DNA of 64,000 bases from Cupriavidus oxalaticus (GCF_004768545.1 NZ_CP038640.1:1-64000); one strand, 5' to 3'; numbered from the stretch's first letter, positions 43,255 to 52,291 are shown. Program-made: numbers and translations. Notes: generated by a model not told the origin, from the letters alone.

Positions 43255-44676
43255 ATGACAGAAAACGCCGATCAGATGGCACCTGACGCTTCGCCTGGCG
43301 AAGTGTCCAAGAAGGCGGGCGTCCGTCGCGTCAACAACATGCCCATGTACATCCTCGGCGGCGTCCTGCTGTCGTTCGTGCTGGTCATGGCCCTGGTCGC
43401 GGCGGATCGCGCGGCCAAGCAGAACGCGCCGGCGGACGGCCCCAAGGAGAAGGCCGGCAACACGTCGATGTTCGCCAAGGAGATCGCAGGCGACAAGACC
43501 GGCGGCTTGATCGAGCCGGCAAGCCCGCTCAAGGTGCCCGACATGCCGACCGGCCCGGCGTCGGCTCCGCTGGAGATCGCGCGGCCGTCCAACCCGGACG
43601 CGCCGCCGGCCCCGCCGGCCAACCCCGGCAACCCGGGCCAGCCGGTGAACGACGACGAGGCCCAGCGCATCCGCATGGCGAAGATGCAGATGTTCGGCGA
43701 AGCCGTGAAGGCCAAGACCACCGTGCGCGTGGATGCCCCGCGTAGCAACGGCTCCGCGCCGGGTGGCCCGAGCACCTACACCGGCACGCCGCAGACGCGC
43801 GATGAAATGCTGAACCGCATCGCAGCGGTGCAGCAGCAAATCGACGCGCAGCGCAGCAACGATCCGACCGCCGCCTATCAAGCACGCCTGGCGCAGATTC
43901 GCGGCATGGGCGTCGGTGGTGGCGGCGCGGCTCCGGCCGCCGGCGGCATGGGCGCGGGCGGTGCGCCGCAGCTCCTGCAAACCTCGACCAGCGGCGGCGG
44001 GCGCAACAGCATGGCGCAGTTCGGCCAAGGTGGGCAGGGCGACCGCTGGAAGCTGGATTCGCAGCCGGAAGCGCCGCGCACACCGTTCGAGCTGCGCGCG
44101 GGCTTCGTCGTGCCGGCCACGCTCATTTCGGGCATCAACTCCGATCTGCCGGGCCAAATCATGGCCCAGGTCGCGCAGGACGTGTACGACACACCGACCG
44201 GCAAGCACCTGTTGATCCCGCAGGGATCGCGCCTCGTCGGCTCGTATTCGAGCGACGTGGCCTACGGCCAAGCGCGCGTGCTGGTTGCGTGGCAACGCAT
44301 CGTGTTCCCCGATGGCAAGGCGATGGACATTGGCGCGATGCCAGGCGCGGACAGCGCGGGATACGCGGGCTTCCACGACCAGGTGAACAACCACTATGTG
44401 CGCCTGTTCGGCTCGGCCTTCCTCATGTCCGGCGTGACAGCAGGCATCACCTACAGCCAACGCCAGAACCAGGCCACAAACACCTATGGCGCACCGAGCG
44501 CCAGCAGTGCCCTAAGCGAAGCCCTCGGCCAGCAGCTCGGCCAGGTTACGGCGCAACTCATCGCCAAGAACCTGAGCATTTCGCCGACGCTGGAAATTCG
44601 GCCGGGGTATCGCTTCAACGTCGTGGTCACGAAGGACATGACGTTTTCCAAGCCGTACCGTTCCTTCGATTACTAA
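43255..44676 (+). CDS. trbI: Mating-pair formation protein TrbI (VirB10)
   Basis: 473 aa. One N-proximal membrane helix (MYILGGVLLSFVLVMALVAA), a long Pro/Gly-rich periplasmic linker (about 60-230) and the conserved VirB10 C-terminal barrel domain (PFELRAGFVVPATLISGINSD, GSRLVGSYSSDVAYGQ, RPGYRFNVVVTKDM). It spans the periplasm and links energy from the inner membrane to the outer-membrane pore. Confidence 0.96.
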   Translation: MTENADQMAPDASPGEVSKKAGVRRVNNMPMYILGGVLLSFVLVMALVAADRAAKQNAPADGPKEKAGNTSMFAKEIAGDKTGGLIEPASPLKVPDMPTGPASAPLEIARPSNPDAPPAPPANPGNPGQPVNDDEAQRIRMAKMQMFGEAVKAKTTVRVDAPRSNGSAPGGPSTYTGTPQTRDEMLNRIAAVQQQIDAQRSNDPTAAYQARLAQIRGMGVGGGGAAPAAGGMGAGGAPQLLQTSTSGGGRNSMAQFGQGGQGDRWKLDSQPEAPRTPFELRAGFVVPATLISGINSDLPGQIMAQVAQDVYDTPTGKHLLIPQGSRLVGSYSSDVAYGQARVLVAWQRIVFPDGKAMDIGAMPGADSAGYAGFHDQVNNHYVRLFGSAFLMSGVTAGITYSQRQNQATNTYGAPSASSALSEALGQQLGQVTAQLIAKNLSISPTLEIRPGYRFNVVVTKDMTFSKPYRSFDY

Positions 44677-44696
44677 CGCCATAGGAGAAAAGCACC

Positions 44697-45461
44697 ATGA
44701 AGCCGAAGTTTTTAGCCGCTAAATTGGCCCTCGTCATTGCTGTTTCGAGCACGCTGGCGGTCACACCTGTGCAGGCTGGCATCCCCGTCATCGACGGCAC
44801 CAACCTGTCGCAGAACATCATGACGGCCATCGAATCGGTGGCCCAGACGCTCAAGCAAATTGAGCAGTACAGCACCCAGCTCCAGCAGTATCAAAACCAA
44901 CTCCAGAACACGATGGCCCCGGCCGCGTATATCTGGGATCAGGCGCAATCGACCATCAACGGGTTGATGAACGCGGTCAACACGCTGGATTACTACAAGA
45001 CCCAACTCGGCAGCCTGGACAGCTACATCGGCAAGTTCCAGGACGTGAACTACTACAAGAACTCGCCGTGCTTTACGGCGGCAGGGTGCTCCGACGCGGA
45101 ACGCGCAGCACTTCGGAATGTGGCCCAGCTCGCGAGCGAGTCGCAGAAGAAGGCCAACGATGCCTTGTTCAAGGGCCTCGATAGGCAGCAAACGAATCTC
45201 ACGGCCGATGCAGCGACGTTGCAGCGTCTTCAATCGGCAGCGCAGGGCGCGCAGGGCCAAATGCAGGCCATCGGCTACGCCAACCAGCTCGCCAGCCAGC
45301 AGGCCAACCAGCTCTTGCAGATTCGTGGCCTGCTGATCGCGCAGCAGAACGCGATGGCAACCAAGATGCAGGCCGACGCCGACAAGGAAGCCCAGCAGGC
45401 GGCAGCGGCCGCACAACTGCGCCAGGGCAGCTACCGGGCCAGCCCGGCGCGCACCTGGTAA
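44697..45461 (+). CDS. trbJ: Mating-pair formation protein TrbJ (VirB5)
   Basis: 254 aa secreted protein: signal peptide ending TPVQA, then a helical bundle of low-complexity Gln/Asn-rich helices (LKQIEQYSTQLQQYQNQLQ). As a VirB5 relative it is a minor pilus component; together with TrbK it is linked to entry exclusion. A perfect KorB operator lies inside its first codons (44711-44723). Confidence 0.95.
   Translation: MKPKFLAAKLALVIAVSSTLAVTPVQAGIPVIDGTNLSQNIMTAIESVAQTLKQIEQYSTQLQQYQNQLQNTMAPAAYIWDQAQSTINGLMNAVNTLDYYKTQLGSLDSYIGKFQDVNYYKNSPCFTAAGCSDAERAALRNVAQLASESQKKANDALFKGLDRQQTNLTADAATLQRLQSAAQGAQGQMQAIGYANQLASQQANQLLQIRGLLIAQQNAMATKMQADADKEAQQAAAAAQLRQGSYRASPARTW
44711..44723. promoter_or_regulatory. 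KorB operator (OB) inside trbJ
   Basis: Perfect TTTAGCCGCTAAA within codons 6-9 of trbJ. As an intragenic site it probably serves as a KorB loading site rather than a direct promoter block. Confidence 0.93.
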
Positions 45462-45470
45462 GGGGGATTC

Positions 45471-45698
45471 ATGAAAGCAATCAAGGCTCTGTCCTTGGCC
45501 TCGGCCGCCCTCGTGGCGGCCTTGGTCGCCGGCTGCGACAACAAGCCGGCCACGGCCCCCATGCCGGAAGTGAACGACGAGAACTGCAAGCCCGAGAACA
45601 TCGCCAAGATCGAGGACAAGGGCGTCCAGCAGGCTTTTTCGTCGCTGTGCTTGCGTCGTGGTGGGGATTTCAAGCCCAGCCCGAAACGCGAATGGTGA
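45471..45698 (+). CDS. trbK: Entry-exclusion lipoprotein TrbK
   Basis: 75 aa lipoprotein (lipobox LVAGCDN near residue 21) with a small domain having two more cysteines (DENCKPEN, SSLCLRRGG). In IncP plasmids TrbK in the recipient's membrane blocks entry of related plasmids. AGGGGG precedes the ATG. Confidence 0.94.
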   Translation: MKAIKALSLASAALVAALVAGCDNKPATAPMPEVNDENCKPENIAKIEDKGVQQAFSSLCLRRGGDFKPSPKREW

Positions 45699-45708
45699 GG
45701 TGCTGACG

Positions 45709-47427
45709 ATGAGAATGCCAGCCAATCTAAAAACCCTCGCCCTGCCGCTGTTCGTCTGGCTGGCGTTCTTCGCGGTCGATGCCCACGCGGCCATCGACAA
45801 CGCCGGCGTGTTCGATAGCGTGCTGGATCGCTACCAGGCCGCCGCGAGCGGCTGGGCCGGTGTCATCACCACGGCCGCAACCTGGCTCTTCTGGACGCTG
45901 GTTGTGATCTCGATGGTCTGGACGTTCGGCATGATGGCCTTGCGCAAGGCCGACATTGGCGAGTTCTTCGCGGAGTTCGTCCGCTTCACGATCTTTACCG
46001 GCTTCTTCTGGTGGGCGCTAACCAACGGCCCTAACTTCGCCTCGTCCATCTATGCGTCGTTGCGGCAGCTCGCCGGCAACGCGACGGGCCTGGGCAATGC
46101 TCTGTCGCCCTCGGGCATCGTGGACGTGGGCTTTGCGATCTTCGACAAGGTGATGGATCAGTCCTCGGTGTGGTCGCCGGTGGACAGCATGGCCGGCATC
46201 CTCATGGCCGTGGCGATCCTGGTCATCCTGGCCCTGGTCGGTGTGAATATGCTTCTGCTGCTCGCGTCGGGCTGGGTGCTCGCCTACGGCGGCGTGTTCT
46301 TCCTCGGCTTCGGTGGTTCGCGCTGGACTTCCGACATGGCGATCAACTACTACAAGGTCGTCCTGGGCGTGGCCGCGCAGCTCTTCGCAATGGTGCTCCT
46401 GGTGGGCATCGGCAAGACCTTCCTCGATGACTACTACTCGCGCATGAGCGCCGGCATCAGCCTCAAGGAAATGGGCGTGATGCTGATCGTCGTCATCATC
46501 CTCTTGGCGTTGGTCAACAAGATTCCGCCGCTCATCGCCGGGATCATCACCGGCGCGAGCGTGGGCGGTGCCGGCATCGGCCAGTTCGGTGCAGGTGCTG
46601 CGTTGGGTGCCGCAGGCATGGCAGCAGCAGCGGCCGCGACCGGCGGCGCCGCTCTGGCCGCCGGCGCAGCCTCGGCCGCCGGTGGTGCCTCTGCCGTCAT
46701 GGCCGCCTTCTCGAAGGCCAATGAGAACGTGTCGGCAGGCACGGACGTTATGTCGGCCTTCTCGGGCGGCGGCAGCTCGGGCGGCGGTGCGGGCGGCGGC
46801 GGCGACGCCGGCACCGGCAGCACGCCCTTCGCTCAGGCTGCGGGCTTTAGCGGCAGCTCCGGCGGTGGCTCTTCGTCGGGTGGCGGCAGCCCCTCGACCG
46901 GCAGCAGCTCGGGCAGCTCGAAGGGCGGCGATAAGGGCGGCGGCAAAGCCGACGCCGGCGGCCAGGGCAGCAGCTCGACGGCCAGCACCGGCAGCAGTGC
47001 CGACAAGGCCGCCAAGAACGAACCCAAGCCCGCCGGCGGGGCAGGGCAAGGGCAGCAGGCCGCACCGGGCAGCACCGGCCCCGGCTTGCTCGCATCGGCC
47101 GCATCGGCCCTCGGCACGGCCGGCCGCATCGCCGCCGACGCCGGCGCGAACTTGGCGAAGGGAACCGCCGATGTTGCCAAGGCCAAAGCCGCGAGCCTGC
47201 GCGAAGCCGCAGCCGAGCGGATCGCCGACACCACTGGCGGAAAGATCGCCGCCGCGATCAAGGCGCAAGGAAGCGGCACGGCCGAGAACATCGACGTGCC
47301 CGACCAGCAGCCCGCGCCGAGCTTCGGCGACAACAGCCTGGCAGGCGGCCCTGCCGATGCCGATCCCGAGTCCGAAGTAGCTGCGTTCGCCAACCGCGAG
47401 CAAGGCCGCGACGGCACAACTGCGTAA
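45709..47427 (+). CDS. trbL: Mating-pair formation protein TrbL (VirB6)
   Basis: 572 aa polytopic inner-membrane protein. The N-terminal signal/anchor (LALPLFVWLAFFAVDAHA) and five or six further membrane helices occupy residues 1-310. The C-terminal 260 residues are a hydrophilic, Gly/Ser/Ala-rich low-complexity tail. The ATG at 45709 is chosen over earlier frames because it starts the signal sequence just after trbK. Confidence 0.94.
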   Translation: MRMPANLKTLALPLFVWLAFFAVDAHAAIDNAGVFDSVLDRYQAAASGWAGVITTAATWLFWTLVVISMVWTFGMMALRKADIGEFFAEFVRFTIFTGFFWWALTNGPNFASSIYASLRQLAGNATGLGNALSPSGIVDVGFAIFDKVMDQSSVWSPVDSMAGILMAVAILVILALVGVNMLLLLASGWVLAYGGVFFLGFGGSRWTSDMAINYYKVVLGVAAQLFAMVLLVGIGKTFLDDYYSRMSAGISLKEMGVMLIVVIILLALVNKIPPLIAGIITGASVGGAGIGQFGAGAALGAAGMAAAAAATGGAALAAGAASAAGGASAVMAAFSKANENVSAGTDVMSAFSGGGSSGGGAGGGGDAGTGSTPFAQAAGFSGSSGGGSSSGGGSPSTGSSSGSSKGGDKGGGKADAGGQGSSSTASTGSSADKAAKNEPKPAGGAGQGQQAAPGSTGPGLLASAASALGTAGRIAADAGANLAKGTADVAKAKAASLREAAAERIADTTGGKIAAAIKAQGSGTAENIDVPDQQPAPSFGDNSLAGGPADADPESEVAAFANREQGRDGTTA

Positions 47428-47444
47428 CCAAGGAGAGTCCAACC

Positions 47445-48032
47445 ATGAAGAAGAAACTGTTTGCCCTGGCCGCCCTCGTGGCAGCCCTCGGATCGACCGC
47501 CGGCACGGCCAGCGCGCAAGACGTGCTGACCGGCGACACGCGCCTGGCCTGCGAGGCGATCCTGTGCCTGTCGTCGGGCACGCGCCCGAGCGAATGCACG
47601 CCGTCGCTGTCGCGGTACTTCAACATCACGAAGCGCAAGCTGTCGGACACGATCCGCGCCCGCCTGAACTTCCTCCAGCTTTGCCCGGTGGCGAGCCAGA
47701 CGCCGGAAATGCAGTCGCTCGTGTCGGCGATCTCGCGCGGCGCTGGCCGGTGCGACGCGCAGTCGCTGAACTCGACGTTGGTGATGTGGACGGGCGGCTA
47801 CGACGATGGGCGCACGTACATCAGCAACCAGTTGCCTGACTACTGCGGGGCCTACACCGGCCACGCCTACACCGACTTCGCCAGCAGCGGCACGCTGCCG
47901 CGCTATGTCGGGACGCCAGAGCGGGGCGGGTATTGGGTCGAAGCGCGCGACTATGACCGCGCCTTGGCCGAGTACAACGAACGCATCCGGCGCGAGGACG
48001 AAGAGCGCCGCCGTCAGTCCTGGCTGAACTGA
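47445..48032 (+). CDS. trbM: Conjugal transfer protein TrbM
   Basis: 195 aa periplasmic protein. Signal peptide MKKKLFALAALVAALGSTAG then TASAQ, several cysteines for disulfides (LACEAILCLSSGTRPSECTP; LQLCPV; GRCDAQ; DYCGAY). Required for mating in some hosts, with a role not well defined. AAGGAG precedes the ATG. Confidence 0.94.
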   Translation: MKKKLFALAALVAALGSTAGTASAQDVLTGDTRLACEAILCLSSGTRPSECTPSLSRYFNITKRKLSDTIRARLNFLQLCPVASQTPEMQSLVSAISRGAGRCDAQSLNSTLVMWTGGYDDGRTYISNQLPDYCGAYTGHAYTDFASSGTLPRYVGTPERGGYWVEARDYDRALAEYNERIRREDEERRRQSWLN

Positions 48033-48045
48033 GGGAGGGGAGGGC

Positions 48046-48681
48046 ATGCCGTTCTTCGCCGATCTGCCGCCGCAGCTCCAGGAGCGCGTCGTCTGCTCGA
48101 TCTCGGCCGCCGTCAAGTACGAGGTGCCGGTCAACATCGTGTTGGCCGTCGCCGAGAAAGAGGGCGGCAAGCCGGGCCAGTGGGTGCGCAACTCGAATGG
48201 CACGCATGACGTTGGCCCGATGCAGTTCAACACCGCGTACCTGGGCGACCTGGCCCGATACGGCATCACGGCGAACGATGTGGCGGCTGCCGGCTGCTAC
48301 TCGTTCGACCTGGCCGCCTGGCGGCTGCGGATGCACATCCGCAACGACAAGGGCGACCTCTGGACGAAGGCGGCGAACTACCACTCGCGCACGCCGCAGT
48401 ACAACGCGGTGTACCGGGCCGACTTGATGCGCAAGGCGTCGAAGTGGGCCGATTGGCTCGAAGCTCGGTTCGTCACGCTTGACGTGACGAAGGCCGGGGC
48501 CACGCCCTCGACGCCCAGCCAGCCCGCGACGGTGGCCCAGCGGGCGACGCCGGCGGCCAGGCCGGCACCAGCACCCCAGCAGGCCGCCCCAGCGGCCGCA
48601 GCAGCTCGCAGCGTGTCGGTGGCCGGCTACGTGCCCCGCACGGTGTCTTTCAACACTTCACGCGAGGGGTCGGCCGAGTAG
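48046..48681 (+). CDS. trbN: Lytic transglycosylase TrbN (VirB1)
   Basis: 211 aa. Residues 1-145 form an SLT-type muramidase domain with catalytic Glu in VLAVAEKEGG and the conserved GPMQFN and AAWRLRMHI segments; a Pro/Ala-rich tail follows. It would locally open peptidoglycan for assembly of the transfer channel. No classical signal peptide is visible at this start. Confidence 0.94.
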   Translation: MPFFADLPPQLQERVVCSISAAVKYEVPVNIVLAVAEKEGGKPGQWVRNSNGTHDVGPMQFNTAYLGDLARYGITANDVAAAGCYSFDLAAWRLRMHIRNDKGDLWTKAANYHSRTPQYNAVYRADLMRKASKWADWLEARFVTLDVTKAGATPSTPSQPATVAQRATPAARPAPAPQQAAPAAAAARSVSVAGYVPRTVSFNTSREGSAE

Positions 48682-48695
48682 GCCGGCTCTTCCGA

Positions 48696-48708
48696 TTTAG
48701 CGGCTAAA
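48696..48708. promoter_or_regulatory. KorB operator (OB) upstream of trbO
   Basis: Perfect TTTAGCGGCTAAA ending one base before the trbO start codon, so it also covers the ribosome-binding region. Confidence 0.93.
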
Positions 48709-48709
48709 C

Positions 48710-48976
48710 ATGGACAAATTCCACGCCTTCATGATGCGGTACACGCTGGGCGTCGGCCGGTTGCTTCAAGCCTATTGCAAGTGGGCGGAAGGGCAGGCCA
48801 AGAACCAGCTCGATTTGCTTCTGCTGGGCCTCGGCCCGATCTTCGCCTTGGGCCTTCTGCTGTGGGCGCTGCCGGCGTGGATCGGCAAGCCCATCGCCTT
48901 CGTGCTCTCACTGCCAGCGCTCTACATCATCTTCCTGGTGCTGCGCGCCTACGCGATTCGCGGGGGCCGGCGCTGA
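48710..48976 (+). CDS. trbO: Conjugal transfer-region membrane protein TrbO
   Basis: 88 aa, same length as IncP TrbO. Two hydrophobic helices (LLLLGLGPIFALGLLLWALP; AFVLSLPALYIIFLVLRAYA) follow an amphipathic leader. Not essential for transfer in known plasmids; function unknown. Overlaps trbP by one base (TGATG). Confidence 0.92.
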   Translation: MDKFHAFMMRYTLGVGRLLQAYCKWAEGQAKNQLDLLLLGLGPIFALGLLLWALPAWIGKPIAFVLSLPALYIIFLVLRAYAIRGGRR

Positions 48977-49674
48977 TGAAGGCCCTGCGGATTCCTGATG
49001 GAACCGTCGAAGCGTTGAAGTGGCTCGCACTGGTTCTCATGACCGGCGATCACGTCAACAAGTACCTGTTCAACGCGACGCTGCCGGTGCTGTTCGAGGC
49101 CGGCCGCGTGGCGCTCCCCCTTTTCGTGTTCGTCCTGGCCTACAACCTGGCCCGGCCGGGCACGCTCGAACGCGGCGTGTACGGCCGCACCATGTCGCGC
49201 CTGGCGATGTTCGGCGCGCTGGCCTCCGTGCCCTTCGTGGCCCTCGGCGGCCTGTACGCCGGTTGGTGGCCGCTCAACGTGATGTTCACGCTGCTGGTCG
49301 TCACGGCCACGGCTTACCTGGTCGAACGTGGCGGCAAGCTGCACCTGGCGGCCGCCGGCGTGGTGTTCCTGGTCGGCGGCAGCTCGGTCGAATATTGGTG
49401 GCCGGCCGTGGCTTTCGGCCTGGCGGTGTGGTCGTACACGCGCCGGCCGAGCTGGGCCGCCGCGGCGGTCGCGGTGCTGGCCTGCGCGGCCCTGTGGTTC
49501 GTCAATCGCAACCTGTGGGCCTTGGCAGCCCTGCCGGTGCTCTTCCTGGCCTCGCGGGTGGATGTGCGCGTGCCGCGCCTGCGCTGGGCCTTCTACGCCT
49601 ATTACCCGCTGCACCTGGCCTCGCTCTGGTTGATCCGCATCCCCATGAGCAAGGCCGGCTACCTGTTCTTCTGA
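48976..49674 (+). CDS. trbP: TraX-like pilin acetylase TrbP
   Basis: 232 aa integral membrane protein of the TraX/acyltransferase family (ALVLMTGDHVNKYLF with the conserved DH; FYAYYPLHLASLWLI at the end) with seven or more hydrophobic segments. In related plasmids the homologue acetylates or otherwise modifies the pilin. Last gene of the trb operon in the usual order. Confidence 0.93.
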   Translation: MKALRIPDGTVEALKWLALVLMTGDHVNKYLFNATLPVLFEAGRVALPLFVFVLAYNLARPGTLERGVYGRTMSRLAMFGALASVPFVALGGLYAGWWPLNVMFTLLVVTATAYLVERGGKLHLAAAGVVFLVGGSSVEYWWPAVAFGLAVWSYTRRPSWAAAAVAVLACAALWFVNRNLWALAALPVLFLASRVDVRVPRLRWAFYAYYPLHLASLWLIRIPMSKAGYLFF

Positions 49675-49689
49675 TTGGAGTCCTGCCCC

Positions 49690-50121
49690 ATGCGAAAACC
49701 CGTTCTTCTGGCCCTCTCTCTGGCGTTCCTGGTCAGCGCGCAAAGCGCACTGGCCGCCGGCGACGCCGGCAACTTCGGCACGCCGATCAAGTCCGGCGTA
49801 TCGGTGTCCTTCCCCGACAGCAGCGCGACATTCCAGCCGACGCCAGAGGCCCTGGAGCTGCTGGCCGACGCTAGGAATGCGGCGATCATCTACATCAGCG
49901 GGCGCACCAGCACACTACGGCCCAGCGCGGCCGATGAGGCCCTTGCACTACGCCGTGCGCTCTCGGCCAGGTCGTACTTGGTGGCGCGCGGCGTCTCGCC
50001 GCTCAAGATCATGGTGAACTTCGCATCGGCCGCCGATTTCGTGGCAGACAACTCGACGGCCGAGGGCCGGCGCGAGAACCAGCGCGTGGACATTGAGGTG
50101 GTCTACATCCCCACCTACTGA
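49690..50121 (+). CDS. upf30.5: OmpA-family protein Upf30.5
   Basis: 143 aa. Signal peptide (VLLALSLAFLVSAQSALA) and an OmpA/Pal-like peptidoglycan-binding domain (AIIYISGRTSTLRPSAADEA, LSARSYLVARGVSPLKIMVN, NQRVDIEVV). Probably an outer-membrane-associated protein tethered to the wall. It follows trbP by 15 bp and may stabilise the conjugation apparatus. Confidence 0.9.
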   Translation: MRKPVLLALSLAFLVSAQSALAAGDAGNFGTPIKSGVSVSFPDSSATFQPTPEALELLADARNAAIIYISGRTSTLRPSAADEALALRRALSARSYLVARGVSPLKIMVNFASAADFVADNSTAEGRRENQRVDIEVVYIPTY

Positions 50122-50130
50122 GCGATCCGG

Positions 50131-50242
50131 CATCGCCATTCCTGGCGGTGCTGCAGGTCGCTCCAGCAGCTTCGCATCGTCGGCTCTGACGATGCAGGCC
50201 CGGCCGGCTTCCCTTGACAGCATCGCCATTTCTGACGATGCT
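50131..50242. repeat. Palindrome cluster 1 (three CATCGYC-GRCGATG hairpins)
   Basis: Three inverted repeats of the pattern CATCGYC-N5/6-GRCGATG at about 50130-50151, 50174-50195 and 50219-50242, in the gap before the upf31.0 methyltransferase gene. They match the five hairpins at 51932-52144. Confidence 0.85.
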
Positions 50243-50275
50243 GGCCAAGTCCCGATTTACTCCAGGAAGAAGGCC

Positions 50276-50950
50276 ATGAGATACCCCGGCGGCAAGGGCG
50301 GTGCCGGCGTCTACCAGACGATCATCAACAACATCCCGCCTCACGACACGTACATCGAAACGCACCTGGGCGGCGGCAACATCCTGGAGCGCAAGCGGCC
50401 CGCTGCCCGCAGCGTCGGCATCGACGTTGATCCCGAGGTGATCGAGGTCTGGCAGCAGCTCGACGTGCCCGGCCTGGAGCTGCACCACGGCGACGCCGTG
50501 GCCTGGCTGGAGTCCCACCAGTTCACCGGCTCCGAGTTCGTCTACGCCGATCCGCCCTACGTGATGGACAGCCGGCGCGGCGGCAAGCTATACCGCCACG
50601 AATACGACGACGCCGACCACGTGCGGCTGCTCGACGTGCTGGCCGGCTTGCCGTGCGCGGTGATGGTGTCGGGCTACAGCTCAACGATCTATGACAGCTC
50701 TCCCTTGGCGTCATGGAGAACCATCGACTTCAACGCGATGACGCGCGGCGGCATCGCTATCGAACGGCTGTGGATGAACTACCCCGAGCCGGCCGAGCTG
50801 CACGATCTGCGCTACCTCGGCAGCAACTTCCGCGAGCGCGAGCGCATCAAGCGGAAGAAAGCCCGCTGGCAAGCGAAGCTCGCCAAGCTCGATCCGCTGG
50901 AGCGGGCGGCGATCATGGAATGCCTGCGCGAGCTGGAGGCGGCCGAGTAG
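50276..50950 (+). CDS. upf31.0: Dam-family DNA adenine methyltransferase Upf31.0
   Basis: 224 aa. Motif I-like segment MRYPGGKGG at the N-terminus, THLGGGNILERK, and the catalytic DPPY in FVYADPPYVMDS (motif IV) in the order of D12-class N6-adenine methyltransferases. It probably modifies plasmid or incoming DNA to protect against restriction or to mark the plasmid. The ATG at 50276 is followed directly by the family's RYPGGK. It lies between two clusters of palindromes. The target is unknown. Confidence 0.92.
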   Translation: MRYPGGKGGAGVYQTIINNIPPHDTYIETHLGGGNILERKRPAARSVGIDVDPEVIEVWQQLDVPGLELHHGDAVAWLESHQFTGSEFVYADPPYVMDSRRGGKLYRHEYDDADHVRLLDVLAGLPCAVMVSGYSSTIYDSSPLASWRTIDFNAMTRGGIAIERLWMNYPEPAELHDLRYLGSNFRERERIKRKKARWQAKLAKLDPLERAAIMECLRELEAAE

Positions 50951-50951
50951 G

Positions 50952-51803
50952 TCACGCCTGCGCCTGGTTGTGCAGCGCCCATACGCGCTTGACCTGGCTT
51001 TCACTGCACCCGGCCAGCCTGGCCGTCTCTGGAATGCTGTGGCCTGCGCTGCGCAGCGCCACGATGCGTTCATGCACCTTTGTGTTGGCCTTGCGGCCGG
51101 TGTAGCGGCCGGCGTCCTTCGCCAGCTCGACGCCCTGCCGCTGCCGCTCGCGGCGATCCTCGTAGTCGTCGCGGGCCATCTGCAACGCCAGCTTCAAAAG
51201 CATGTCCTGGATCGACTCCAGCACCACCTTTGCCACGCCCTTCGCCTCGGCGGCCAGGTCGGATAGATCGACCACGCCAGGGACAGCCAGGCGCGCGCCC
51301 TGGGCGCGGATCGAGGCCACGAGGCGTTCGGCCTCGGGCAGCGGCAGGCGGCTGATGCGGTCGATCTTCTCCGCAACGACGACTTCACCGGGTTGCAGGT
51401 CGCCGATCATGCGCAGCAGCTCGGCGCGATCGGCGCGAGCGCCCGAAGCCTTCTCGCGGTAGATGCCGGCGACGTAGAAGCCGGCGGCCCTGGTGCTCTC
51501 CACGATGGCGGCCTGCCTGGTCAAGTCCTGCTCGTCGGTGCTGACGCGCAAGTAGATGCGCGCGACCTTGAAAGCGACGCCGGCGGCCTGGTGCTCGGTC
51601 GGCGTCCGCATGATGCGGTCGGCACCTTCGACCAGGCCATCGCCGCCGACGCGCAGCGGTGGCGTCTTGGCGAGCGCCTGGCGCGCTGCGCGTGACTGGC
51701 GCGGCATGGCCGCAATCTGTGTTTCCTGGGCGGTGCGCGGCGTGATGATCGCGCTGCGCTTCGCCTTGGTCTTGCCTGGGAAGTAGCCGTTGCGGCTGGT
51801 CAT
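50952..51803 (-). CDS. parA: Serine recombinase/resolvase ParA
   Basis: 283 aa. The catalytic serine is in IYLRVSTDEQD (about residue 88), then REKASGARADRAEL and VVVAEKIDRISRL of the resolvase catalytic core, and a C-terminal helix-turn-helix (HSIPETARLAGCSESQVKRV). An N-terminal extension of about 75 residues is unusual; an internal start is possible. It should resolve plasmid multimers. Convergent with upf31.0, with the stop one base away; hairpins at 51932-52144 lie just beyond its start and may be its res site. Confidence 0.9.
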   Translation of the reverse strand: MTSRNGYFPGKTKAKRSAIITPRTAQETQIAAMPRQSRAARQALAKTPPLRVGGDGLVEGADRIMRTPTEHQAAGVAFKVARIYLRVSTDEQDLTRQAAIVESTRAAGFYVAGIYREKASGARADRAELLRMIGDLQPGEVVVAEKIDRISRLPLPEAERLVASIRAQGARLAVPGVVDLSDLAAEAKGVAKVVLESIQDMLLKLALQMARDDYEDRRERQRQGVELAKDAGRYTGRKANTKVHERIVALRSAGHSIPETARLAGCSESQVKRVWALHNQAQA

Positions 51804-51931
51804 GGGTTCCTCCGGTCATTTTGGGTATACGCAAAGTGTCCGGTCATGCTACCCCCGGCCAAAAAGGCCGTCATGCGATTTATCTTGGCCGGGTCGTTAT
51901 TGGCGGGTCTAAATGGCCGCTCCGTGGATCT

Positions 51932-52144
51932 CATCGCCAGAAATGGCGATGCGAGATCCAGGGCAGGGCGGCCGCCATCGTCAGACCTGGCGATGGTCGA
52001 CGCCGGCGCGCATCGTCGGATGTGGCGATGCGAGCTCGAGGTCGGTGGCCACCGCCGGCGACCTGGTGCCATCGTCGGCAATGGCGATGCTGCAGCTCGA
52101 CGTGCGCGGCCTGGTCGTCTCGGCATCGTCGGATGCGGCGATGC
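51932..52144. repeat. Palindrome cluster 2 (five CATCGYC-GRCGATG hairpins)
   Basis: Inverted repeats at 51932-51951, 51975-51996, 52010-52031, 52068-52090 and 52123-52144, each CATCG[CT]C, 5-9 bases, then [GC]GCGATG or GACGATG. The spacing is roughly 35-60 bp. No coding frame spans them convincingly. Confidence 0.85.
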
Positions 52145-52156
52145 TCGAGCGAGGCG

Positions 52157-52188
52157 AAAAAAAACCGCCTCGGGGTGTCCGAGGCGGC
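52157..52188 (-). terminator. Rho-independent terminator of the tra operon
   Basis: Reverse strand: CCGCCTCGG, 5-base loop, CCGAGGCGG and eight T (52164-52157). It lies about 100 bp past the traC stop and separates the tra operon from the palindrome cluster. Confidence 0.88.
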
Positions 52189-52291
52189 AAGTCTGCATGC
52201 GGTTCAGGGAGGAAGAAACCGCGCCGGCGATCAGGGAGGAAAACCGCGCGGCCTGATGTGCAGCTCGGCCACTTTAGCCGGATTTTTCGAC

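Noticed and set aside
51932..52144. CRISPR array
   Set aside because: The repeats are palindromes of variable sequence and spacing, shorter than CRISPR repeats, with no cas genes nearby.
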